The notes under the pieces were generated by a model. The model worked only from the letters and a program-made list of their open reading frames with translations, was not told the origin of the DNA and did not search any database. From positions 124,001 to 188,000 of the forward strand of contig NZ_BSSM01000014.1 of NCBI RefSeq assembly GCF_030269125.1: a DNA stretch of 64,000 bases, given 5' to 3'. The position numbers and the translations under genes are program-made. Each line of letters opens with the position of its first letter. The first letter of the stretch is position 1. Below, piece after piece: positions 48,612-56,515 of this stretch. The DNA comes from Streptomyces hygroscopicus subsp. hygroscopicus. Lineage in GTDB: Bacteria > Actinomycetota > Actinomycetes > Streptomycetales > Streptomycetaceae.

Positions 48612-49483
48612 CCGCTGAAGGACGTCTCGACCGGCTCCGTCCGTCGGCGGCCCGCCTCGCCCGGTTCGCCGGGCGCACGCTGCGCGGCGAGTGGCACGCG
48701 ATCGTCGTCGACCCGGTACGTCAGCTCGCCCGGCGCGGGCTGTCCGGGCTGCTGCTGGCCTTCGTCGCGGCGCTCGGTGTCATCTTCTTCCACGACATCG
48801 CCCAGCACCCCACCGGCGCGGTCTGGGTCACCCGGCTCGGTGGCGTCAAGGCCGACCTGCCGCTGTGGCTGTCCCTGCTGCGCACCCCGGTGTCGCTGTA
48901 CGTCCCGGCGCTCGACCTCCCGGTCTGGGCCGGCATCACCCAGCTGTTCCTGGCCTTCGCCCTCGCCGAACTCGCCCTCGGCCGCTCCCGCACCCTCGTG
49001 GTCGCCTACGCCACCACGCTGGCCGGCACCCTCGTCGCCCGGCTGATGATCGCGGTCGGGCCCGGCTGGGGGGGCCTCGGTCTGCCGGCCGCCTGCGGGC
49101 AGGTCCTGGACACCGGACCCTCGGCGGCGGTCGTCGGCCTGTTCACCTACCTGTCGGTCATCAGGCGCGCGCCCGTGGTCTTCACGCTGACCGGTGGCTC
49201 GATGGTGTGGGAGTCCGTCGCCGTCCCCAACCTCGCCGGCCGCGAGCATCTGATCGCGGTGGGCTCGGCCGTCGTCCTCGGCCTGCTGCGCGGCCGCCGG
49301 GACCGGCTGCGGACCCTCGGACGCTCCCTGCTCCCCGCCCCCTCCGGCCGACCGGCCCCTGCGGCCCCTACGGCGTCCCCGGTCCTGCCGAAGCCCGCCT
49401 CGGCCCCGGTCCCGGTCCCCGCGCCCGCCCACCCCGCCGGCGGCCGGACCGGCAAGACCGCGATGACATCCCTCGAACGCTGA
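48608..49483 (+). CDS. Rhomboid-like integral membrane protein
   Basis: 291 residues, about six membrane segments: GLSGLLLAFVAALGVIFF, LWLSLLRTPVSLYVP, WAGITQLFLAFALAELAL, LVVAYATTLAGTLVARLM, DTGPSAAVVGLFTYLSV and HLIAVGSAVVLGLL. The fifth resembles a rhomboid active-site helix, but the GxSG motif reads GPSA and no clear catalytic His is placed, so protease activity is uncertain. The C-terminus is a Pro/Ala-rich cytosolic tail. The ATG at 48608 is preferred because it overlaps the leader ORF's stop; a GTG at 48560 in the same frame is an alternative. Confidence 0.6.
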   Translation: MTAEGRLDRLRPSAARLARFAGRTLRGEWHAIVVDPVRQLARRGLSGLLLAFVAALGVIFFHDIAQHPTGAVWVTRLGGVKADLPLWLSLLRTPVSLYVPALDLPVWAGITQLFLAFALAELALGRSRTLVVAYATTLAGTLVARLMIAVGPGWGGLGLPAACGQVLDTGPSAAVVGLFTYLSVIRRAPVVFTLTGGSMVWESVAVPNLAGREHLIAVGSAVVLGLLRGRRDRLRTLGRSLLPAPSGRPAPAAPTASPVLPKPASAPVPVPAPAHPAGGRTGKTAMTSLER

Positions 49484-49485
49484 CC

Positions 49486-49509
49486 GAGCCGGAGCCGGAG
49501 CCGGAGCCG
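49486..49509. repeat. Hexamer repeat (GAGCCG)4
   Basis: Four exact GAGCCG units directly after the stop of the membrane-protein gene, followed by a degenerate unit. It lies in the noncoding spacer before pyc. Confidence 0.7.
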
Positions 49510-49719
49510 GGGCCACGGCCCGATCCCGGCTCCGACCGGGACCCGGAAACGCGCCGCGACCCGCCCGGCACACCTGTGGCGCCGCCCACACCCGCGGTGT
49601 GATGGTTTTCGCATACGGCCCCCTGCGGCCAGCCCCTAGGGTTGCGCGGTAAACGCCAGGGCAGGGCGTGTCTGACACCATGACGTTCGTCGCCGACAGG
49701 CAGCTGAAGGGATTCCAGG

Positions 49720-52700
49720 ATGTTCCGTAAGGTGCTGGTCGCCAACCGCGGAGAGATCGCGATCCGCGCGTTCCGGGCGGGCTACGAACTCGGCGCGCGC
49801 ACCGTCGCCGTGTTCCCGCACGAAGACCGCAACTCGCTCCACCGGCTCAAGGCCGACGAGGCCTACGAGATCGGGGAACCGGGGCACCCCGTCCGCGCCT
49901 ACCTCTCCGTCGAGGAGATCGTGGCCGCCGCCCGCCGGGCCGGCGCGGACGCCGTCTACCCCGGCTACGGCTTCCTGTCCGAGAACCCGGAGCTGGCCCG
50001 CGCCTGCGAGGAGGCGGGCATCACCTTCGTCGGCCCCGACACGGCCACCCTGGAGCTGACCGGCAACAAGGCGCGCGCGGTCGCCGCCGCCCGTGCGGCC
50101 GGCGTGCCGGTGCTCGGCTCCTCCCAGCCCTCCACCGACGTGGACGAACTGGTGCGCGCCGCCGAGGAGATCGGCTTCCCCGTGTTCGTCAAGGCGGTCG
50201 CGGGCGGCGGCGGTCGCGGCATGCGCCGGGTCGAGGAACCCGCCCAGCTGCGCGAGTCCATCGAGGCCGCCTCCCGGGAGGCCGCGTCCGCGTTCGGCGA
50301 CCCGACCGTCTTCCTGGAGAAGGCCGTCGTCGACCCCCGCCACATCGAGGTGCAGATCCTCGCCGACGGCGAGGGCAACGTCGTCCACCTCTTCGAGCGC
50401 GACTGTTCGGTGCAGCGCCGCCACCAGAAGGTCATCGAGCTGGCGCCCGCGCCGAACCTCGACCCGGAACTGCGCGACCGGATCTGCGCCGACGCCGTCC
50501 GCTTCGCCCGCGAGATCGGCTACCGCAACGCGGGCACCGTGGAGTTCCTGCTCGACCGGGCCGGCAACCACGTCTTCATCGAGATGAACCCCCGCATCCA
50601 GGTCGAGCACACCGTCACCGAGGAGGTGACGGACGTCGACCTGGTCCAGGCGCAGCTGCGGATCGCGGCCGGCGAGACCCTCGCCGACCTCGGCCTCGCC
50701 CAGGACACCATCACCCTGCACGGGGCCGCGCTCCAGTGCCGTATCACCACCGAGGACCCTGCCAACGGCTTCCGCCCGGACACCGGCCGGATCAGCGCCT
50801 ACCGCTCGCCGGGCGGCTCCGGCATCCGCCTCGACGGCGGAACCACCCACGCCGGTACGGAGATCAGCGCCCACTTCGACTCGATGCTGGTCAAGCTCAC
50901 CTGCCGGGGACGGGACTTCAGGGCAGCCATCGGCCGCGCCCGGCGTGCCGTCGCCGAGTTCCGCATCCGCGGCGTGGCCACCAACATCCCCTTCCTCCAG
51001 GCCGTGTTGGACGACCCGGACTTCCAGGCCGGGCGGATCACCACCTCGTTCATCGAGGAGCGCCCGCACCTGCTGACCGCCCGCTCCTCCGCGGACCGCG
51101 GCACCAAGCTGCTCACCTACCTCGCCGACGTCACGGTGAACAAGCCGCACGGCGAGCGCCCCGACCTGTTCGACCCGTCGACCAAGCTGCCCGCGCTGCC
51201 GGCCGGTGAGCCGCCCGCCGGTTCCCGCCAACTCCTGGTCGAGCTGGGCCCCGAGGGCTTCGCCCGCCGACTGCGCGAGTCGCCGACGATCGGCGTCACC
51301 GACACCACCTTCCGCGACGCCCACCAGTCGCTGCTCGCCACCCGGGTGCGCACCAGGGACCTGCTCGCCGTCGCCCCGGTCGTCGCCCGCACCCTGCCCG
51401 AGCTGCTGTCCCTGGAGTGCTGGGGCGGCGCCACCTACGACGTCGCCCTGCGCTTCCTGGCCGAGGACCCCTGGGAGCGGCTGGCCGCCCTGCGCGAGGC
51501 CGTGCCCAACATCTGCCTCCAGATGCTGCTGCGTGGCCGCAACACCGTCGGCTACACCCCGTACCCGACCGAGGTCACCGACGCCTTCGTCCAGGAGGCC
51601 GCCGCCACCGGCATCGACATCTTCCGCATCTTCGACGCCCTGAACGACGTCGGCCAGATGCGGCCCGCCATCGACGCCGTACGCGAGACCGGCACGGCGA
51701 TCGCCGAGGTCGCCCTCTGCTACACCGGCGACCTGAGCGACCCCGCCGAGCGGCTCTACACCCTCGACTACTACCTGCGGCTCGCCGAGCAGATCGTCGA
51801 CGCGGGCGCCCATGTCCTCGCGATCAAGGACATGGCCGGACTGCTGCGCGCCCCGGCCGCCGCCACGCTGGTCTCGGCGCTGCGCCGGGAGTTCGACCTG
51901 CCCGTGCATCTGCACACCCACGACACCGCGGGCGGCCAGCTCGCCACCTACCTCGCCGCGATCCAGGCGGGCGCGGACGCGGTGGACGGCGCGGTCGCCT
52001 CCATGGCCGGTACGACCTCGCAGCCCTCCCTGTCCGCGATCGTGGCCGCCACCGACCACTCCGAGCGGCCCACCGGCCTCGACCTCCAGGCGGTCGGCGA
52101 GCTGGAGCCGTACTGGGAGGGCGTGCGCCGGATCTACGCGCCGTTCGAGGCGGGCCTCGCCTCGCCCACCGGGCGCGTCTACCACCACGAGATCCCGGGC
52201 GGCCAGCTGTCCAACCTGCGCACCCAGGCCGTGGCCCTCGGCCTCGGCGACCGCTTCGAGGACATCGAGGCGATGTACGCCGCCGCCGACCGCATCCTCG
52301 GCCGCCTGGTCAAGGTCACCCCGTCCTCCAAGGTGGTCGGCGACCTCGCCCTCCACCTGGTCGGCGCGGGCGTTTCCCCGGAAGACTTCGAACAGACCCC
52401 CGACCGGTTCGACATCCCGGACTCGGTGATCGGCTTCCTGCGCGGGGAGCTGGGCACCCCGCCCGGCGGGTGGCCGGAGCCGTTCCGCACCAAGGCGCTG
52501 AAGGGGCGTGCCGCGGCCAAGCCGGTGGCCGAGCTGTCCGCCGAGGACCGCGAGGGGCTGGCCAAGGACCGCCGGGCGACCCTCAACCGGCTGCTGTTCC
52601 CGGCGCCCACCAGGGAGTTCGACGCACACCGGCAGGCGTACGGCGACACGAGCGTCCTCGACAGCAAGGCGTTCTTCTACGGGCTGCGGCCGGCCAAGGA

Positions 52701-53094
52701 GTACGCCGTCGACCTGGAGCCCGGCGTGCGGCTGCTGATCGAGCTGCAGGCGATCGGCGAGGCCGACGAGCGCGGTATGCGCACGGTGATGTCGACGCTC
52801 AACGGCCAGCTGCGGCCCATTCAGGTGCGTGACCGGGCGGCGGCCTCGGACGTGCCGGTGACGGAGAAGGCCGACCGCGCGAACCCGGGCCACGTCGCGG
52901 CCCCGTTCGCCGGCGTGGTGACCCTCACCGTGGCCGAGGGCGACGAGGTGGCGGCCGGGGTCACCATCGCCACCATCGAGGCGATGAAGATGGAGGCCGC
53001 CATCACCGCCCCGAAGGCGGGCCGGATCTCCCGGCTGGCCATCAACCGCATCCAGCAGGTGGAGGGCGGCGACCTGCTGGTCGAGATCGCCTGA
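49720..53094 (+). CDS. pyc: Pyruvate carboxylase
   Basis: 1124 residues, full length. Biotin carboxylase domain (1 to ~450) starts FRKVLVANRGEIAIRAFRA and has the ATP loop AVAGGGGRGMRRV, ERDCSVQRRHQKVIE and EMNPRIQVEHTVTEEVT (in part). The carboxyltransferase domain (about 525-820) shows TFRDAHQSLLATRVRT, GGATYDVALRFL, AIKDMAGLLR and HLHTHDTAGG. A biotin carboxyl carrier domain ends the protein with EAMKMEA, Lys1090 being the biotinylated residue. It converts pyruvate to oxaloacetate using bicarbonate and ATP in the cytoplasm. It stands alone and is closed by a long hairpin. Confidence 0.98.
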   Translation: MFRKVLVANRGEIAIRAFRAGYELGARTVAVFPHEDRNSLHRLKADEAYEIGEPGHPVRAYLSVEEIVAAARRAGADAVYPGYGFLSENPELARACEEAGITFVGPDTATLELTGNKARAVAAARAAGVPVLGSSQPSTDVDELVRAAEEIGFPVFVKAVAGGGGRGMRRVEEPAQLRESIEAASREAASAFGDPTVFLEKAVVDPRHIEVQILADGEGNVVHLFERDCSVQRRHQKVIELAPAPNLDPELRDRICADAVRFAREIGYRNAGTVEFLLDRAGNHVFIEMNPRIQVEHTVTEEVTDVDLVQAQLRIAAGETLADLGLAQDTITLHGAALQCRITTEDPANGFRPDTGRISAYRSPGGSGIRLDGGTTHAGTEISAHFDSMLVKLTCRGRDFRAAIGRARRAVAEFRIRGVATNIPFLQAVLDDPDFQAGRITTSFIEERPHLLTARSSADRGTKLLTYLADVTVNKPHGERPDLFDPSTKLPALPAGEPPAGSRQLLVELGPEGFARRLRESPTIGVTDTTFRDAHQSLLATRVRTRDLLAVAPVVARTLPELLSLECWGGATYDVALRFLAEDPWERLAALREAVPNICLQMLLRGRNTVGYTPYPTEVTDAFVQEAAATGIDIFRIFDALNDVGQMRPAIDAVRETGTAIAEVALCYTGDLSDPAERLYTLDYYLRLAEQIVDAGAHVLAIKDMAGLLRAPAAATLVSALRREFDLPVHLHTHDTAGGQLATYLAAIQAGADAVDGAVASMAGTTSQPSLSAIVAATDHSERPTGLDLQAVGELEPYWEGVRRIYAPFEAGLASPTGRVYHHEIPGGQLSNLRTQAVALGLGDRFEDIEAMYAAADRILGRLVKVTPSSKVVGDLALHLVGAGVSPEDFEQTPDRFDIPDSVIGFLRGELGTPPGGWPEPFRTKALKGRAAAKPVAELSAEDREGLAKDRRATLNRLLFPAPTREFDAHRQAYGDTSVLDSKAFFYGLRPAKEYAVDLEPGVRLLIELQAIGEADERGMRTVMSTLNGQLRPIQVRDRAAASDVPVTEKADRANPGHVAAPFAGVVTLTVAEGDEVAAGVTIATIEAMKMEAAITAPKAGRISRLAINRIQQVEGGDLLVEIA

Positions 53095-53115
53095 GCCGGC
53101 ACCGGGCAGCGCGAT

Positions 53116-53160
53116 GCGCGGGAGCGCCGGGGGGCGTGCGGCCCCCCGGCGCTCCCGCGC
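53116..53160. terminator. Long GC hairpin terminator between pyc and the next gene
   Basis: A 19-bp perfect stem (inner arms GCGGGAGCGCCGGGGGG and its complement) with a 7-base loop, 22 bases after the pyc stop and 23 bases from the convergent gene's stop. It can serve both strands. Confidence 0.85.
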
Positions 53161-53182
53161 GGGGCGTGCGGTCCGGGGCGCC

Positions 53183-53674
53183 TCAGCCCTGCGGCGCCGA
53201 GGGCCCGTCCCAGAGCGGGTACGACATGACCCGCTGGAAGCCCTCGGGGCGCGCGCCCGTGTAGGTCAGGCTCAGCTGTGTGTAGCGGTCGAAGGACGGG
53301 TGCTTCGTCCACTTCGTGTCGCCGCTGAGCCGGATGACCACCGGGTAGGGGTGGAAGGTGCCGGCCGCGCAGTACGGCTTGCAGTCGTTCACCCAGTTCG
53401 TGCCGGTGCCCGTGGCGCCGCCGGCGCCCCAGGAACTCCACTGGAGCCCCTTGAGGCGGCTGTTGCCGTCACCACAGGCCAGGATGAAGTCCGCGGGGCG
53501 TACGTTGCGGTGGGCGAAGCAGTCCACGAGCACCCTGTCCCCGTGTGCGGCCCGCGCTGACGCGGTCGGCGACGAGGACGTGGTCGGCGGGCTGGCCGAG
53601 GCCGTCGCCGCCCCCGCCGTCAGCAGAGCCGCCGTCGCCAGGGTCACCGCCGTTCCCACCACTGTTGCGCGCAT
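53183..53674 (-). CDS. Secreted protein of unknown function (163 aa)
   Basis: 163 residues with a Sec signal (MRATVVGTAVTLATAALLTA then GAATASA) and a Ser/Thr/Ala-rich segment, then a domain with paired cysteines: VLVDCFAHRNVRPADFILACGDGNSRLKGLQWSSWGA (in part) and NDCKPYCAAGTFHPYPVVIRLSG. Four Cys probably form two disulfides outside the cell. Similar 'DCF..G..RP..FILACGDG' proteins are common in Streptomyces with no known role. GGGAG lies eight bases before the ATG. It is convergent with pyc. Confidence 0.8.
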   Translation of the reverse strand: MRATVVGTAVTLATAALLTAGAATASASPPTTSSSPTASARAAHGDRVLVDCFAHRNVRPADFILACGDGNSRLKGLQWSSWGAGGATGTGTNWVNDCKPYCAAGTFHPYPVVIRLSGDTKWTKHPSFDRYTQLSLTYTGARPEGFQRVMSYPLWDGPSAPQG

Positions 53675-53866
53675 GGCCGCTCCCACCGTTCGTGCCGTGT
53701 CCGAGCAGGTCACATCGACGCTACGACCACGCGGCGCATTCCACCAGTCGCGCAGGTCGTACCGCGTGTCACCCGGACGGACCGGCCGCGGGAGGGGCGT
53801 GCGGCCGAGGACGCGTCCACGATCGTGCGCACCGGACGCGTCCCCGGCCGGAGGGCGGGCGCGTGC

Positions 53867-55081
53867 TCAGCAGGCGCCCTCGTCCTGCCAGGGGCCCCAG
53901 GTCGAGGCGCCGGGCACCTCGTTCTGGGTCCACCACTTGGCCTTCCAGTTGTGCTGGTCGTACGACACCTCGGTCCCGCCCGTGTACGCGGTGGACGAGT
54001 TCCAGGCGGGCTTGCAGGAGGAGGGCGTCGGCGTGGGGGTGGGGGTCGGGGTGCCGGTCGGCGGGGTCGCACCCGCGAACGTCACCGAGTACCTGGCGAA
54101 GTCCCAGTCGTTCTGCGCCACGCTCGAACACGTGCCGGACGTGCGGCCCCCGTTGTCGGGCGGGCTGCACTGCCGGTCCCGGTTGAGCGACCAGAAGGTG
54201 AACCGGTCCATGTGGTGGCCGGTCGCGTAGTCCAGGACCGTCTGGAAGTCGCTCTGGCCGAAGATCTCGCCGGTGTCGCTGCGGCCGTTCATGCCGGAGA
54301 AGCCCTCGTGGGCGTAGGCGGTGGCCTCGTCCCAGCCGAAGGTGGACCGCAGGATCGAGTTGAAGTCGGTGAGCGCGCTGGTCTGGCTCGCCGCCCCGCT
54401 GAATCCGCCGTCGAACGGCATGATGGAGAAGTTGTTCGGGGTGAACCCCTGCGCCTTCGCCTCCAGCAGCATCTGCTTGCCGAACCAGCCGGTGCCGTCC
54501 GCCGTGCCGGCCGTGGTCACGGAGACGTACAGGCCCGGGTTGTCCTGCTGGAGGATCTTCGCGGCGCCGATCTCGTTCTTGATGGCCGCGGTGTTCTCGT
54601 ACTCCGGCTCCTCCAGGTCGAAGTCGATCGCGTGCAGGCCGTACTTGGTGATCACCTGCTGGTACGCCGCCGCCGTGGACGCCGCGTCCGCGCACGCCTG
54701 GCCGAGCTTGGTGCCGCCGTAGCCGCCGATGGAGACGGACACGTCGCCGCCCTTGGCGCGGATGGTGTCGATCATCGACTTCACGGCGGTGTCCGAGGAC
54801 ACCGGTGCCGTGCCGCCCCAGGTGGGCGAGCAGCCGCCCCCGGCGGGGGCGAGCACGAAGGCCAGCTGGAACGCCTTGAGACCGGTGGCGTCCATGATGG
54901 CGGCCGGGTCCGGCGGGTCGTTGTCCAGCGGCATCAAGTACGGAGCGGCCGCGTACCAGCGGTTGCTCAGGGCGTCCTGGGGAGTGGCGCCCGAGGCGTT
55001 GGCCGCGACCAGTGCGGTGGTGCCCGCGGCGGCGAGCACGACGGCGGCCGCCGCGCTCAGACAGGCGTGAAGACGTCTCAC
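53867..55081 (-). CDS. Secreted GH18 chitinase with C-terminal chitin-binding domain
   Basis: 404 residues from a GTG with GGAGG six bases upstream. A signal peptide (LSAAAAVVLAAAGTTALVAA) is followed by a GH18-like domain: GGDVSVSIGGYGG, then HAIDFDLEEPE with the DxxDxE-type catalytic pattern (D-F-D-L-E), and MDRFTFWSLNRDRQC. A Thr-Pro linker (GTPTPTPTPTP) joins a CBM5/12-like chitin-binding domain with CKPAWNSSTAYTGGTEVSYD and WKAKWWTQNEVPG. It hydrolyses chitin outside the cell. Two dre-like sites lie 85-118 bases upstream, suggesting DasR control by aminosugars. Confidence 0.92.
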   Translation of the reverse strand: MRRLHACLSAAAAVVLAAAGTTALVAANASGATPQDALSNRWYAAAPYLMPLDNDPPDPAAIMDATGLKAFQLAFVLAPAGGGCSPTWGGTAPVSSDTAVKSMIDTIRAKGGDVSVSIGGYGGTKLGQACADAASTAAAYQQVITKYGLHAIDFDLEEPEYENTAAIKNEIGAAKILQQDNPGLYVSVTTAGTADGTGWFGKQMLLEAKAQGFTPNNFSIMPFDGGFSGAASQTSALTDFNSILRSTFGWDEATAYAHEGFSGMNGRSDTGEIFGQSDFQTVLDYATGHHMDRFTFWSLNRDRQCSPPDNGGRTSGTCSSVAQNDWDFARYSVTFAGATPPTGTPTPTPTPTPSSCKPAWNSSTAYTGGTEVSYDQHNWKAKWWTQNEVPGASTWGPWQDEGAC

Positions 55082-55165
55082 TGCGTGCCTCCAGAGGGTG
55101 GGGGTGAGCCCGCGTGGGGGAGGTGGCCCCACCCTCCGGGAGTTGTTGCGCTCACGTCAATGAGT

Positions 55166-55177
55166 TGGCCTGGACCA
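55166..55177. promoter_or_regulatory. Candidate DasR-responsive element (distal-1)
   Basis: TGGCCTGGACCA fits the dre core TGGTCTAGACCA at 10 of 12 positions and is flanked by GT/AC symmetry (GTTGG...CCAAC). It lies 85 bases upstream of the chitinase start. Confidence 0.6.
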
Positions 55178-55187
55178 ACCCGCTCTT

Positions 55188-55199
55188 TGGACTAGACCA
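55188..55199. promoter_or_regulatory. Candidate DasR-responsive element (distal-2)
   Basis: TGGACTAGACCA matches the dre core TGGTCTAGACCA at 11 of 12 positions. It starts 22 bases from the first site, about two helical turns, a direct-repeat arrangement known from Streptomyces chitinase promoters. Confidence 0.65.
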
Positions 55200-55340
55200 T
55201 ACGTTCCCTTTGCCCTTTGCCGACCAAACACAGACCGAAGCCCCGTTCGGCGGCAGGCTCCCGTGGTGACCGACGTGCCCCGGGTCGCCGGATCGAACGA
55301 CCGGGCGGCGGACGGAAGTCGGCGTCCACGCATACGGCAA

Positions 55341-55378
55341 GGGGGCCGGACCCCGCCTTCCGGCGCGGTCCGGCCCCC
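55341..55378 (-). terminator. Terminator-like hairpin after the thioesterase gene
   Basis: Perfect 12-bp stem GGGGGCCGGACC / GGTCCGGCCCCC with a 14-base loop, 13 bases beyond the thioesterase stop in the direction of transcription. Confidence 0.7.
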
Positions 55379-55391
55379 CGGCCCCGGTGGC

Positions 55392-55808
55392 TCAGCCGGC
55401 CTGCTTCCGCAACACGATCTGCGTCTGCGTCGTCTGCCCGACCAGCCGGTCCCGGTCGTCCCGCAGGTCCGTCTGCACCACGATGAGCGTGCCGCCCAGG
55501 TGCAGCGGCCGGGCCGTGGCGTGGACCCGGCCCGAGGTGACCGCCCGCAGGAAGTTGGTCTTGGACTCCACCGTGGAGGTGCCGACGGCCCCCTCGGGCA
55601 GATTGAGGTACGCGCACACCGCGCCCACGCTGTCCGCCAGCGCCATCAGCGCCCCGCCGTGCAGCGCGCCGCCGACCGTGCACGCCTCGGGTGACCAGGC
55701 GAGTGCGCCCACGGTGCGCTCGGCGGTGGCCTCCCGCAGCTCGATGCCGAGGCCGGCCGCGAACGGCATGGAGGCCAGCAGCTCGGCGGGCTCGGAGAGG
55801 GACGTCAT
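55392..55808 (-). CDS. PaaI-type hotdog thioesterase
   Basis: 138 residues with the hotdog-fold thioesterase pattern: PFAAGLGIELREAT at the start, GGALHGGALMALADSVGAVCAYLNLPEG (the catalytic HGG...D helix) and VESKTNFLRAVTSGRVHATARPLHLGGTLIVVQTDL. Such enzymes cleave acyl-CoA or hydroxyphenylacetyl-CoA thioesters in the cytoplasm. It is transcribed alone; the spacer upstream (55809-56515) is empty of clear genes. Confidence 0.88.
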   Translation of the reverse strand: MTSLSEPAELLASMPFAAGLGIELREATAERTVGALAWSPEACTVGGALHGGALMALADSVGAVCAYLNLPEGAVGTSTVESKTNFLRAVTSGRVHATARPLHLGGTLIVVQTDLRDDRDRLVGQTTQTQIVLRKQAG

Positions 55809-56515
55809 GACGTACCGCCTTTCGTGGGTGCCGGGTGGATCACGGGTGCCGGTTGATCACGAGTCTGCCAGCCGGAGTCTCCTCCCGTGCGGGAACGGGG
55901 AGTTCGCGGGTCCCGTTTCGGACGCACCGTCCTGGTCGCCCGGTCCGCCGCGTACGGCCCCGAACCGCACCGGTGCTGCCCGGGGATGATGACGCATCCG
56001 CGCATCGCCGAGGCGGCCGTCCGGCGCGGGGTGCGCCTGGGGACCTCGGGCGCCGCGACAAGGAGTGCAGGGACTGGCTGAAGACCCGTGAACTGCGGGT
56101 GGGGAAGGGGTTCCTGGCCCGGCCGCGTCCGGTGGCCCTCGCCCGCCGCCTGTGGCGCCGGCCCGTTGCGCGGACCGCGCAACACCGTGCCGGCCCACCC
56201 GCGGCTGCGCGGGCCCGCCGGCCGGCTGCTGCGGACGGCGGGCGCCCCGCGCACCCGCGGCCACGAACGCGCCCTGACAATCGGCCCTTTGGTCATGGGC
56301 GCCCCGCGCACCCGCGGCCGGGATCCGGCCGCTGTACGCACCCGCGGCCCGGACCCGGCCGCCCCCGCCTGTCGCCGCGCGCGGCCTGTGCGAACGGTCC
56401 GGGGCCTATTACTGGCGCGTACGTGTCAAATGTTCACCAAGTTGTGGAGTGCTGCCCATCGATGTGATCAGGTCTCCTGCGTCGGCAGAGTCGAATGCCT
56501 GTTCCTGGAGGTCTG
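55809..56515. other. 707-bp spacer with repeat traces, no supported gene
   Basis: Both strands carry open but interrupted frames (for example ECRDWLKTRELRVGKGF on the plus strand) without start signals. GGGCGCCCCGCGCACCCGCGGCC occurs at 56240-56262 and again at 56297-56319 (57 bases apart), with a partial third copy (GCACCCGCGGCC) at 56338. The A+T-richer 90 bases before 56516 probably hold the promoter of the following secreted protein. Confidence 0.6.
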
